In this document: positions 1-7,726 of the stretch, one piece after another | Position numbering within the stretch: the first letter of the stretch is position 1 | How the letters are laid out: each line of letters starts with the position of its first letter | Assembly (NCBI RefSeq): GCF_028736035.1 | Contig: NZ_CP117866.1 | Coordinates: forward strand, 4,898,001 to 4,962,000 | Direction: 5' to 3' | From: Streptomyces sp. T12 | GTDB lineage: Bacteria; Actinomycetota; Actinomycetes; Streptomycetales; Streptomycetaceae | DNA length: 64,000 nt | Notes under the pieces: model-generated | Database searches by the model: none | Told to the model about the DNA's origin: nothing | The model's input: the letters and a program-made list of their open reading frames with translations, nothing else | Made by a program: the position numbers and the translations under genes

Positions 1-565
1 CCTCCTTGACCTCGACCGGCTCGGCCTTCGGCTCGACGGCGACCGCGAGCTCCTCGATCTCCTCGGCGGCCTCGCCGCGCCAGGTCTTCACGGCCTGCTC
101 GCCATGCTCGGCGACCTTCTCGTAGGTCTCGCGGGCCTTCACGGCGTACTCGGCGGCGACGCCGACGGTGCGCAGCGCGAGGTCCTGGGCGCTCTCGCCG
201 AACTTCTTCAGGTCGGCGTCGATGCTGCTGCCGAACTTCTTGAAGTCCGCGTCCAGGTTGCTGCCGAACTTCTTGATGTCGGCGTCCAGGTTGCCGATGA
301 ACTCGTTGACCTTGGCCTGGATGGTCTCCTGCGCCTCCTTGGCCTTGACACCGGCCTCCTTGGCGCGGGCGGTGGCCTTCTCCTGGACGGCCTTCGGGTC
401 GGTGTTGCGAACGGCCTCGATCCGACCCGGCGCCTCGGCGCGCAGCTGCTCCACCAGGCCGGGCACCTTCTTGGCCTGCTGGAGGGCCAGGTCGGCGGTG
501 CCGGCGGCGAAGTAGAGCGGGGTCGGGTCGCTGAAGGTCTTACGCAGGTCGTCGGTGATGGCCAT
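1..565 (-). CDS. HBHA-like coiled-coil protein (3' end outside window)
   Basis: The gene runs off the left edge, so its C-terminus is missing. The start is the ATG at 565 (MAITDDLRKTF), with a GGAGG-like site just upstream. The visible 188 residues are almost entirely charged and alanine-rich helix. They include three tandem copies of (L/I)DADxKKFG at about residues 92-122. Composition and layout resemble the heparin-binding haemagglutinin (HBHA) family, whose mycobacterial member is a surface adhesin with a lysine-rich tail. Any such tail would lie outside the window. The only gene upstream on the same strand is an XRE regulator, about 70 bp away, so the two may be co-transcribed. A role in adhesion is inference only. 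Confidence 0.75.
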   Translation of the reverse strand, partial: MAITDDLRKTFSDPTPLYFAAGTADLALQQAKKVPGLVEQLRAEAPGRIEAVRNTDPKAVQEKATARAKEAGVKAKEAQETIQAKVNEFIGNLDADIKKFGSNLDADFKKFGSSIDADLKKFGESAQDLALRTVGVAAEYAVKARETYEKVAEHGEQAVKTWRGEAAEEIEELAVAVEPKAEPVEVKE

Positions 566-636
566 GGTGATGGTCCTCCCGGGTTGCTTCGAGGTGAGGG
601 TTTTGGTTCCCGCGGTCGGCCTGCCGGTGCGCGTGG

Positions 637-1254
637 TCAGCCGGCCGACTGCTGGGGGTCGTTCGGGTTCTCCGGGTCGGCGTCGTTGCCGTCGGACGTG
701 CGGGGTGTGCGGGGTGTGCGGGTCGTGCGGGTCGCTCGCGTCGTGCGGGTACGGCGCGCGGCGGGCTTGCGGCGTACGGCGGTGTCACTGCCCTGAGCGT
801 CCGCCGCACCGTCGGGGTGCCCGTCGCTCGAGACGGCCTCGGCCGACGCGACGGCTTCCATCGCCTCGGCAGCGTCTGCCGCCTCGCCCGCCTCGGGGGA
901 TATCCCGAACCCGTTCTCCTTGCGGAAGGATTCGTAGATCTGGAGCAGCACCTGCTTCTGCCGCTCGTTCAGCGTGGGATCGGCGAGGATGACGGCGCGC
1001 GTCTCCACCTCGTCCCGGTCCCGCTCGGCATCGAGGATGCCGGCCCGGACGTACAGCGTCTCGGCGGAGATCCGCAGCGCCTTGGCGACCTGCTGCAGCA
1101 CCTCCGCGCTCGGCTTGCGCAGGCCGCGCTCGATCTGGCTCAGATACGGATTGGACACCCCCGCGGCATCGGCGAGTTGCCGCAGTGACAGCTGCGCGTT
1201 GCGCCGCTGCTCACGCAGATAGTCACCGAGATTGCCGACGTTGAGCGATGCCAT
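637..1254 (-). CDS. XRE-family transcriptional regulator
   Basis: A 205-residue protein with an N-terminal helix-turn-helix at about residues 9-63 (LGDYLREQRRNAQLSLRQLA, then SNPYLSQIERGLRKPS). A short helical middle follows, then an acidic linker. The last 45 or so residues are a low-complexity Arg/Thr/Pro tail made of repeated TRT/TRTP units. I chose the ATG at 1254 because GGTGGAGG lies directly before it; a start 18 nt upstream is possible but would bury that site. A 20-bp palindrome at 1285-1304 sits 31 bp upstream and is the likely autoregulatory operator. The next gene downstream on the strand is the HBHA-like protein, a plausible target. Confidence 0.85.
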   Translation of the reverse strand: MASLNVGNLGDYLREQRRNAQLSLRQLADAAGVSNPYLSQIERGLRKPSAEVLQQVAKALRISAETLYVRAGILDAERDRDEVETRAVILADPTLNERQKQVLLQIYESFRKENGFGISPEAGEAADAAEAMEAVASAEAVSSDGHPDGAADAQGSDTAVRRKPAARRTRTTRATRTTRTPRTPRTSDGNDADPENPNDPQQSAG

Positions 1255-1284
1255 GCCTCCACCTTGCCCCACCCGCGCTAACTA

Positions 1285-1304
1285 TTGCAAGCACCTGCTT
1301 GCAA
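1285..1304. promoter_or_regulatory. palindromic operator upstream of the XRE regulator
   Basis: TTGCAAGCACCTGCTTGCAA has perfect 9-bp arms around a 2-nt centre. It lies 31 bp upstream of the XRE start and overlaps the position expected for its promoter. AT-rich, perfectly symmetric sequence stands out at this GC content. Binding by the adjacent regulator is inference. Confidence 0.6.
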
Positions 1305-1504
1305 AAGTGCGCCACGCCACGTGCCGGGGCTCTGCGACCGGCCGTCAGGAGAGACCACGTCCGGCGCCCGCCCCGTTGGACTGTTCGGCATGAAGACACC
1401 GCCGTGTCACAAAACCGACGGGCCGACTCGTCCAAGGTGGTGAGAGGCCAAGGCCTTGAAGAGGGCCTTGAATGACGTCTTCCGGAATCGGGACGGTGAG
1501 GGTC

Positions 1505-2434
1505 ATGCGAGTGTTCGTGGCAGGCGGCACCGGGGTCATCGGGCGGCGGCTGGTGCCGCAGCTCGTGGGCGGTGGTCATCACGTGACGGCTACGACGACG
1601 AGCGCGGCCAAGCTGGACCTGCTGAAGCAGCTGGGCGCGGACGGCGTCGTGATGGACGGGCTGGACGCCGGGTCGGTCGCCGCCGCGGTGGCCGCGGCCC
1701 GGCCGGACGTGGTGGTGCACCAGATGACGGCGATCTCCGTGCCGCACTCCGGCAAGCCCGACATCAGGCACTTCGACCGGTGGTTCGCCACCACCAACCG
1801 GCTGCGCACCGAGGGCACGGACCACCTGCTGGCCGCCGCGGCGGCGACCGGCGTCCCCCACTTCGTCGCGCAGAGCGCCGCCATCTGGAACGGCGTCCGC
1901 GAGGGCGGATGGGTGAAGACCGAGGAGGACCCACTGCCCGTGGAGACGGGGAAGCTGCGCGCGCTGGCGGACGCGATCCGCCACATCCAGGACGTGGTCC
2001 TCAAGGCCGACGGGACGGTCCTGCGGTACGGCGGGTTCTACGGGCCGGGCGCCACCGACGACCAGGTCGAGCTCGTACGCAAGCGGCAGTTCCCGCTGGT
2101 CGGGGGCGGCACCGGCTACTGCTCCTGGGTGCATCTCGACGACGCGGCGAGCGCCACCGTCCTGGCCGTGGAGCAGCGGGCGAGGGGCGTGTTCAACATC
2201 GTCGACGACGAACCGGCGCCGGCCAGCGAGTGGCTGCCGTATCTGGCGGCCTGCGCGGGGGCGAAGCCTCCGCTTCGGGTGCCCAAGTGGCTGGCCCGGC
2301 TGCTGGCCGGGGACGTGGTGGTGACGATGATGACCGAGGGGCGCGGGTTCTCCAACGCCAAGGCCAGGCGGGAGCTCGGCTGGGAGCCGCGGTATCCGTC
2401 GTGGCGCCAGGGGTTCCGGGCGGAGCTGGCCTGA
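1505..2434 (+). CDS. NAD-dependent epimerase/dehydratase family protein (extended SDR)
   Basis: A 309-residue Rossmann-fold protein. It opens with the dinucleotide-binding motif GGTGVIGRRL at residues 7-16. The region QSAAIWNG (about residues 118-125) occupies the catalytic-strand position, and LRYGGFYGPGA (about residues 173-183) is typical of extended SDRs. The canonical YxxxK pair is not obvious, so it may act as an atypical SDR. I chose the ATG at 1505 because the protein then begins at the first beta strand (MRVFVAGG) behind GGTGAGG. It is transcribed alone, converging on an HxlR regulator with a hairpin between them. Substrate unknown. Confidence 0.85.
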   Translation: MRVFVAGGTGVIGRRLVPQLVGGGHHVTATTTSAAKLDLLKQLGADGVVMDGLDAGSVAAAVAAARPDVVVHQMTAISVPHSGKPDIRHFDRWFATTNRLRTEGTDHLLAAAAATGVPHFVAQSAAIWNGVREGGWVKTEEDPLPVETGKLRALADAIRHIQDVVLKADGTVLRYGGFYGPGATDDQVELVRKRQFPLVGGGTGYCSWVHLDDAASATVLAVEQRARGVFNIVDDEPAPASEWLPYLAACAGAKPPLRVPKWLARLLAGDVVVTMMTEGRGFSNAKARRELGWEPRYPSWRQGFRAELA

Positions 2435-2446
2435 GCCGTACGGCTC

Positions 2447-2468
2447 GTACCCACTTTTTTGTGGGTAC
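2447..2468. terminator. T-loop hairpin between convergent genes
   Basis: GTACCCAC, six T residues, then GTGGGTAC form a perfect 8-bp stem 12 bp after the epimerase stop. It is about 100 bp past the HxlR stop on the other strand, so it may serve as a bidirectional terminator. The T run forms the loop rather than a tail, so it is not a classical intrinsic terminator. Confidence 0.45.
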
Positions 2469-2566
2469 TTGGCAGCGCTGCGCCGCCGTCCGACCCTGGA
2501 TACGGGTGATCGACGAGGCGCAGGACGCGCCCGGCAGTCGTACGACGGACGGAGGTGGCGTTCAGG

Positions 2567-2914
2567 TCAGGAGGCCGGCTGGGTCTCGGTCAGTCGCTCC
2601 AGGCGGCGGTGGCCCCAGTCGGAGAGCGGGCCGAGAGCCTCGGCCAGGTCACGGCCGAACCCGGTCAGGGAGTACACGGTCTTCAGCGGCAGGACGTCGT
2701 ACACCTCACGGTGCACCAGACCGTCCGTCTCCATCTCGCGCAGCGCCTGGGTCAGCACCTTCTCGCTGAGGCCCGGCAGCCGACGGCGCAGTTCCGCCGG
2801 GCGGAGCGGGCCGGACTCCAGCAGCCACAGCAGCGACGTCTTCCACTTGCCGTCGATCACGGCGATCGCGGCGGTCACCCCGCAGACGTTCGGGTCATGG
2901 CGCCGACGTGTCAT
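2567..2914 (-). CDS. HxlR-family transcriptional regulator
   Basis: A 115-residue winged-helix protein with the family hallmarks: a CGV near the N-terminus, DGKWKTSLLWLLESGPLRPAE and LPGLSEKVLTQALREMETDG, then a wing segment ending YSLTGFGRDL. HxlR proteins usually sense aldehydes, quinones or redox stress and regulate a divergent oxidoreductase. That fits here: the start is only 58 bp from the divergent imine-reductase-like gene, so both promoters must share this gap. The cysteine at about residue 11 is a candidate redox sensor. Start is the ATG at 2914. Confidence 0.9.
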   Translation of the reverse strand: MTRRRHDPNVCGVTAAIAVIDGKWKTSLLWLLESGPLRPAELRRRLPGLSEKVLTQALREMETDGLVHREVYDVLPLKTVYSLTGFGRDLAEALGPLSDWGHRRLERLTETQPAS

Positions 2915-2972
2915 ACCCCACCCCTTTTGTCAGCAATTCATCAACTATCGCCACCCTACAGGGAGTTGAGTC

Positions 2973-3917
2973 ATGCCCACCTACGCCGACGAGCCCGCCT
3001 TCACCCCCACCGATACCCCCGCCGACACCCCTGCCGACACCCCCACCGTCACCGTCCTCGGACTCGGCCCGATGGGGCGGGCCCTGGCCGGGGCGTTCCT
3101 GGATGCGGGAGTGCGGGTCACCGTCTGGAACCGCACGCCGGGGCGGGACCGGGAGCTCGTGGACCGCGGTGCCACGGCGGCCGCGTCCCCGGCACAGGCG
3201 GTCGCCGCCGGTGCGCTGACCGTCGTCTGCGTGGTCAATTACGACGCCGCCGACGCCGTCCTGCGGCAGGACGCGGTCACCGACGCGCTCAAGGGCCGTA
3301 CGGTCGTGAACCTGACCGCCGACACCCCGGCGCGGGCCCGGGACGCGGCGCAATGGGCGGCCGCGCACGGCGTCCGCTATCTGGACGGCGCGATCATGTC
3401 GATGACCACGACCATCGGGACATCCGACGCGGTGGTCATCTACAGCGGTCCGGAGGAGCTCTACCGCGAGCACCGCCCCGTCCTCGGCGCCCTGGGCGGC
3501 ACCCACACCCACCTCGGCGAGGACATCGGCCGGGCCGCCGCCTACGACATCGCCCTGCTCGACATCTTCTGGACGGCGATGGCCGGCTACGCGCACGCCC
3601 TGGCCGTGGCGCGGGCCGAGGGCATCACCGCGCGGGAGCTCCTCCCCCTCGCCCAGGGCATCGGCGCGATCCTGTCGCCGCTCTTCGAGGAGTTCGCGGG
3701 CGACGTCGACGACGGCACCTACTCCGGCGAACTCAACCCGATCACCTCCGCCGTGTCCTCCATGGCCCACATCGTCCAGGCCGCCGAGTCCCACGGCATC
3801 GACTCGGCCGTCATGCGCGCCGCCGAGGGCCAGGCCCGCCGGGTCGTCGCCCTCGGCCACGGGACGGACGGCTTCATGCGGGTCACCGACCTGCTGGGCC
3901 GCTCCCGCACCGGCTGA
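2973..3917 (+). CDS. imine-reductase-like NADP-dependent oxidoreductase
   Basis: A 314-residue member of the 6-phosphogluconate / beta-hydroxyacid dehydrogenase superfamily. After about 25 Thr/Pro/Asp-rich residues comes the NADP-binding signature VLGLGPMGRALAGAF, followed by TVWNRTPGR. The Arg after N is typical of NADPH users. The helical C-terminal half (FWTAMAGYAHALAVARAEGI) matches the dimerisation domain of imine reductases. The start ATG at 2973 follows GGGAG. It is divergent from an HxlR regulator that probably controls it. The natural substrate cannot be read from sequence. Confidence 0.85.
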   Translation: MPTYADEPAFTPTDTPADTPADTPTVTVLGLGPMGRALAGAFLDAGVRVTVWNRTPGRDRELVDRGATAAASPAQAVAAGALTVVCVVNYDAADAVLRQDAVTDALKGRTVVNLTADTPARARDAAQWAAAHGVRYLDGAIMSMTTTIGTSDAVVIYSGPEELYREHRPVLGALGGTHTHLGEDIGRAAAYDIALLDIFWTAMAGYAHALAVARAEGITARELLPLAQGIGAILSPLFEEFAGDVDDGTYSGELNPITSAVSSMAHIVQAAESHGIDSAVMRAAEGQARRVVALGHGTDGFMRVTDLLGRSRTG

Positions 3918-4096
3918 AAATCGGTCGCGGCAGTCATACAAGGAAGCTAGAGTCACGGCCATGACTGCCGGGTCGGCCATGTGCCGTGAGCGAGTTGGGT
4001 GTTGCCCGGCCTCTGAGTGAGGCTGCGGCGGCGGGCCAGGAGCCCGCCTCTTTCTCTTCGCCTTCCCTCCGTACGGAATCAGAGAAAGAGAAAGAA

Positions 4097-4957
4097 TTGC
4101 CCAACGCATTCAACCAACAGGTCATCGACGAGTTCCGCGCCAACAAGGGCCGCGTCGGCGGCTACTTCGAGGGCGCCCGCCTGATCCTCCTCACCACCAC
4201 CGGCGCCCGCACCGGCCGCCCGCGCACCGCCCCCGTCGGCTACCTCCCCGACGGCGGCGACCGCGTCCTGGTCATCGCCTCGGCCGGCGGCTCCCCGAAG
4301 CACCCGGCCTGGTTCCACAACCTGGTCGCGAACCCCCGAGTCACCGTCGAGAGCGGCGCGTTCACCTACGAGGCCCGGGCGGTCGTCCTCGACGGCGAGG
4401 AGCGTGACCAGGCCTTCGCCCGGGCCGTCGAGGCGGATCCGGGCTGGGCGGCGTACCAGGACAAGACGGAGCGGGTGATCCCCGTCGTCGCCCTGTACGA
4501 GATCGCCCAGGGCGGCCCCCCGAACATCAACGCGTCCTCCATGGGCGAGGCCATCAAGGTCGTCCATGACGCCTTCCGTCGCGAACTCGCCCTGATCCGC
4601 GAGGAGATGAGCAAGAGCAGCGAGGAGGGCGGCAGGGGCGCCGGCACCCTCGGCGCCCAGCTCCGCGTCAACTGCCTCACCTTCTGCGCGGGCCTCCACA
4701 ACCACCACACCGGCGAGGATCTCGGCATGTTCCCGGTCCTGGCCGACCGCCGTCCCGAGTTGGCGCCGGTCCTGGCCCGCCTCCGCGAGGAGCACGAGCG
4801 CATCGCCGCCCTCGTCGAGGACCTGCGTCACGCCGTGAGCGCCGAGCACCCGGACCCGGCCGCCGCCCGCACCGAGGTGGAGCGCCTCACGGCGGAGCTG
4901 GAGGCGCATCTGACGTACGAGGAGGAGCAGTTGATCCCGGTCCTGGACGCCGCGTAA
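4097..4957 (+). CDS. DDN-type nitroreductase (F420-dependent) fused to hemerythrin HHE domain
   Basis: A two-domain protein of 286 residues from a TTG start. Residues about 1-130 match the deazaflavin (F420)-dependent nitroreductase/quinone reductase family: GYFEGARLILLTTTGARTG, then PKHPAWFHNLVANPRVTVE. Residues about 155-285 form a four-helix hemerythrin-like domain with candidate iron ligands in LHNHHTGEDLGMFP, REEHERIA and HLTYEEEQLIPVL. I prefer the TTG at 4097 because the family begins at this point (PNAFNQQVIDEF) and a purine-rich stretch precedes it. A GTG at 3986 in the same frame would add 37 residues of unlikely sequence. The fusion suggests flavin chemistry coupled to oxygen or NO sensing. 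Confidence 0.85.
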   Translation: MPNAFNQQVIDEFRANKGRVGGYFEGARLILLTTTGARTGRPRTAPVGYLPDGGDRVLVIASAGGSPKHPAWFHNLVANPRVTVESGAFTYEARAVVLDGEERDQAFARAVEADPGWAAYQDKTERVIPVVALYEIAQGGPPNINASSMGEAIKVVHDAFRRELALIREEMSKSSEEGGRGAGTLGAQLRVNCLTFCAGLHNHHTGEDLGMFPVLADRRPELAPVLARLREEHERIAALVEDLRHAVSAEHPDPAAARTEVERLTAELEAHLTYEEEQLIPVLDAA

Positions 4958-5000
4958 CGGCCGACGGTGACCCACGGGAGGCCGTCGCCCGCACAGACCG

Positions 5001-7034
5001 CTAGAACGGCAACGGCCTCCCGTGCACCACCTCCAACCCCGCCACCGCCCGCGTCACCACCACATACAGCCGCTGCAACCCCCGCTCCTCCGCCTCCACG
5101 ATCGCGGCCGGCTCCACGGCGACGACATGGTCGTACTCCAGCCCCTTCACCACCCTCGCCGGTACGACGGCCACCCGCGCCCGAAGTTCATCCGCACCCC
5201 CCGCCTCGATCCCGGCGGCCGCCAGCGCCTCGCGCACCCGGGCCGCGTCCGCGTCGGCGGCGACGACGCCCACGGACCCCTCCCGGCCCAGCGCATCCCG
5301 TACAGCGCCCACGACCGCACCCATCAGCTCACCCTCCACCGCCTCCCGGAACCGCAACTCCCCGTCCTCCCGCAGCGACCGCGCCGGCGGCACGTCCACC
5401 TCCACCCGCTCCAGCAGCCGGTTGGCCAGCGCCAGCACCGCCCCCGGCACCCGGAACCCCGTCGTGAGCGGTGCGACCACCGCGTCCGGCTTCCCCAGAT
5501 GCCGCAGCACCGTCTCCCAGGACCGCGCGGCCCAGGGCGTCGTCCCCTGCGCCAGGTCCCCGAGCACGGTCAGCGACCCGAAGGCCGCCCGGCGCGCGAT
5601 CGCCCGGCACTCCATCGGCGACAGGTCCTGCGCCTCGTCGACGACGAGATGGCCGTACCCCTGCGGATGTTCGATGAGCCCCGCCACCTCGTCGAGCAGC
5701 ACGAGATCGGCCGCCGACCAGCGCGCCGACTTCCACGACCGCGGCGGCTTCGCCCACAGCAGCGCCTTCTGCTCCTCGGCGTCCAGCAGCCCGTCGGCGG
5801 CGGCCGCCAACACCTGCGGATCGCCGAGCAGTTCGGCCACCACCTCCTCCGGCCTCACCCGCGGCCACACGGCATCGACGTACGCCCCCACCGGCCGCGC
5901 CCGCGAGACCTTCTGCACCCACGCGTTGCTCCGCACCCCGCTGCGCCGCTCGGCCTGGTCGCGGATGAGCCGCACCACCCGAGTCCGCACCCGCTCCCGC
6001 CCGACCGCGTACGGCGGCTCCTCCTCCCGCACCCCCGCCACGATCCGCACGAGCTCGCCCGCCGAGACCCGCCACCGGTACGAACCCTCGGCCAGGACAA
6101 GGGAGTCGACCCCTTCCGTGCGCACCCGCGCGTACAGCGCCCGCCGCAGCACCCGCGCCATCCGGACGTCGTGCTTCACGACGTCCGCCCGCCCGTCGTC
6201 GGCCCCGGTGACCGGATGCCGGGCGATCTCGTCCCGCAGCGTGGACTGGCGTACGCCACTCTCGCCGAGGGCGGGCAGCACCTCGCAGATGTACGACAGG
6301 AACGTCCGGTTGGGCCCGAGGATCAGCAGTCCGCCGCGCCGGATGCGCTGCGGGTGGGTGTAGAGCAGATACGCGGCGCGGTGCAGGCCGACGGCGGTCT
6401 TGCCGGTGCCGGGAGCGCCCTGCACACACACCGACAGGGCGAGATCGCCTCGTACGAGATCGTCCTGCTCGGGCTGGATGGTGGCCGCGATGTCCCGCAT
6501 GGGCCCGACACGGGGCCGCTCGATCTCCCGGGCGACGATGTCGCTGGCCCGGGACTCGCCCCGGTCGAGGTGCTCGTCCTCCATCCCGGTCAGGTCGGCG
6601 GACTCCCCGCGGCTCCCCGGCGCCCAGCCGAACCGCCGCCGTACGGCGACGCCCCGCGGGTCGCGGGCGGAGGCTTGGTAGAAGGCGCGGGAGACGGGAG
6701 CCCGCCAGTCGACGACGAGGGGCGGCGCGGCGGGGTGCTCGGTGATCCGCAACCGCCCGACGCGGTAGCTCTGCCCGCCGTGTTCACCTCCCTCGCCGAA
6801 GTCCAGCCGCCCGAAGAACAGGGGCCCTTCGGGCAGCTCGCGGAGTTCCTTGGCCTGGCTGCGCAGCTGGTACCCGAGGACCTCGGCGTCGGCACCGGAG
6901 GCGGAGACGTCCTCGCCGACGACGACCTGTTCCTGGGCGCCGGCGACCATGGCGGCGAGGGCGGCGCGGCAGCGGTCGTGGTGGGCTCGTTCTTCGGCGA
7001 GGGCGTGCCGGAGGGCAGGTTCGGTTGACGTCAT
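5001..7034 (-). CDS. HelD-like RNA polymerase-associated ATPase (UvrD/Rep-like)
   Basis: A 677-residue superfamily 1 ATPase. An N-terminal coiled-coil region (EERAHHDRCRAALAAMV) comes first. Walker A is GAPGTGKTAVGLH at about residue 205; Walker B is VVDEAQDLSPMECRA and motif III is GDLAQGTTPWA. A C-terminal 2A domain follows, ending VVTRAVAGLEVVHG. The architecture is that of HelD, which removes or recycles stalled RNA polymerase; some actinobacterial relatives give rifamycin tolerance. It lies 55 bp downstream of a TetR gene on the same strand, with a TetR-like palindrome in the gap. TACGCT 7 nt before the ATG suggests a leaderless transcript. Family assignment is firm; class is not. Confidence 0.88.
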   Translation of the reverse strand: MTSTEPALRHALAEERAHHDRCRAALAAMVAGAQEQVVVGEDVSASGADAEVLGYQLRSQAKELRELPEGPLFFGRLDFGEGGEHGGQSYRVGRLRITEHPAAPPLVVDWRAPVSRAFYQASARDPRGVAVRRRFGWAPGSRGESADLTGMEDEHLDRGESRASDIVAREIERPRVGPMRDIAATIQPEQDDLVRGDLALSVCVQGAPGTGKTAVGLHRAAYLLYTHPQRIRRGGLLILGPNRTFLSYICEVLPALGESGVRQSTLRDEIARHPVTGADDGRADVVKHDVRMARVLRRALYARVRTEGVDSLVLAEGSYRWRVSAGELVRIVAGVREEEPPYAVGRERVRTRVVRLIRDQAERRSGVRSNAWVQKVSRARPVGAYVDAVWPRVRPEEVVAELLGDPQVLAAAADGLLDAEEQKALLWAKPPRSWKSARWSAADLVLLDEVAGLIEHPQGYGHLVVDEAQDLSPMECRAIARRAAFGSLTVLGDLAQGTTPWAARSWETVLRHLGKPDAVVAPLTTGFRVPGAVLALANRLLERVEVDVPPARSLREDGELRFREAVEGELMGAVVGAVRDALGREGSVGVVAADADAARVREALAAAGIEAGGADELRARVAVVPARVVKGLEYDHVVAVEPAAIVEAEERGLQRLYVVVTRAVAGLEVVHGRPLPF

Positions 7035-7054
7035 TCGAGCAAGCGTACCCAAAT

Positions 7055-7073
7055 AACGTAACCGAGTTAAGTT
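7055..7073. promoter_or_regulatory. TetR-type operator candidate upstream of helD-like gene
   Basis: AACGTAACCGAGTTAAGTT is a 19-bp near-palindrome (7 of 8 arm positions pair around CGA). It lies between the TetR stop and the HelD-like start, in the -35 to spacer region of a predicted promoter whose -10 is TACGCT at 7042-7047. Its length and AT-rich arms fit a TetR dimer site. Binding is inferred. Confidence 0.5.
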
Positions 7074-7089
7074 TTTTACCGCATCTCAC

Positions 7090-7716
7090 TCACTTCGACA
7101 GGTAGGGCAACCCCTTCGCCAGCAGGTCGAACGCCCGCTCGGCAGCGGCCACGGCATCGGCCCGTACATCCTCCGCCCGCTCCCCGCCCGCGATCCGCCG
7201 CCAGTTCTCCAGCGCGAGGATCCGCCGCACGGCGGCGATCTGCCCGGCGGCCAGCCGCGCGTCCAGGTCCCCGCCGAGCGCGTCGGCGAGCGCGGCCTCC
7301 GAACGCTCCAGGTAGGCGTACATGCGCGCGGCCAGCGAGGGAGTCCCGTACAGCAGCGAGTGGTAGCGGAGCACCTCGGGATGGTCGTTCAGCCCGGTGA
7401 CCGGATCACACCGCTCCAGCCCGTCGAGGAAGTGCCGCCGCAGTGCACGAAGAGGCGGGCCCTGCGCGCCGGCCACGATCCGGGCGGCCTCCTGCTCGTG
7501 ATCGGCGATCCGGTACAGGACGAGGTCCTCCTTCGCCGGGAAGTACCGGAAGAGGGTGGGCTTGGAGATCTCGGCCGCGGCGGCGACCTCGGCGACGGAC
7601 ACGGCGTCGAAGCCCTTCTCCAGGAAGAGGCGGACGGCGGTGTCCGACACGGTCTCGTACATCCGCTGCTTCTTGCGCTCGCGCAGCCCGGGCTCTCCGG
7701 CGGGTGTGTCGCTCAT
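7090..7716 (-). CDS. TetR-family transcriptional regulator
   Basis: A 208-residue repressor. The N-terminal domain at about residues 12-60 carries the family pattern VRLFLEKGFDAVSVAEVAAA and KPTLFRYFPAKEDLV. The C-terminal ligand/dimer domain is all-helical with no recognisable ligand signature. The ATG at 7716 has no Shine-Dalgarno, but TAGGCT ends 7 nt upstream, suggesting a leaderless transcript. The HelD-like gene lies 55 bp downstream on the same strand with its own promoter and a TetR-like palindrome. Control of that gene, perhaps in response to an RNA polymerase inhibitor, is a reasonable guess. Confidence 0.9.
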   Translation of the reverse strand: MSDTPAGEPGLRERKKQRMYETVSDTAVRLFLEKGFDAVSVAEVAAAAEISKPTLFRYFPAKEDLVLYRIADHEQEAARIVAGAQGPPLRALRRHFLDGLERCDPVTGLNDHPEVLRYHSLLYGTPSLAARMYAYLERSEAALADALGGDLDARLAAGQIAAVRRILALENWRRIAGGERAEDVRADAVAAAERAFDLLAKGLPYLSK

Positions 7717-7726
7717 GCGAGCGAGC

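Noticed and set aside
5022..7028. A 668-codon open frame on the plus strand opposite the HelD-like gene
   Set aside because: It reads as Arg/Pro/His-rich low-complexity sequence with no domain, while the minus strand has all SF1 motifs. Long antisense open frames are expected at this GC content.
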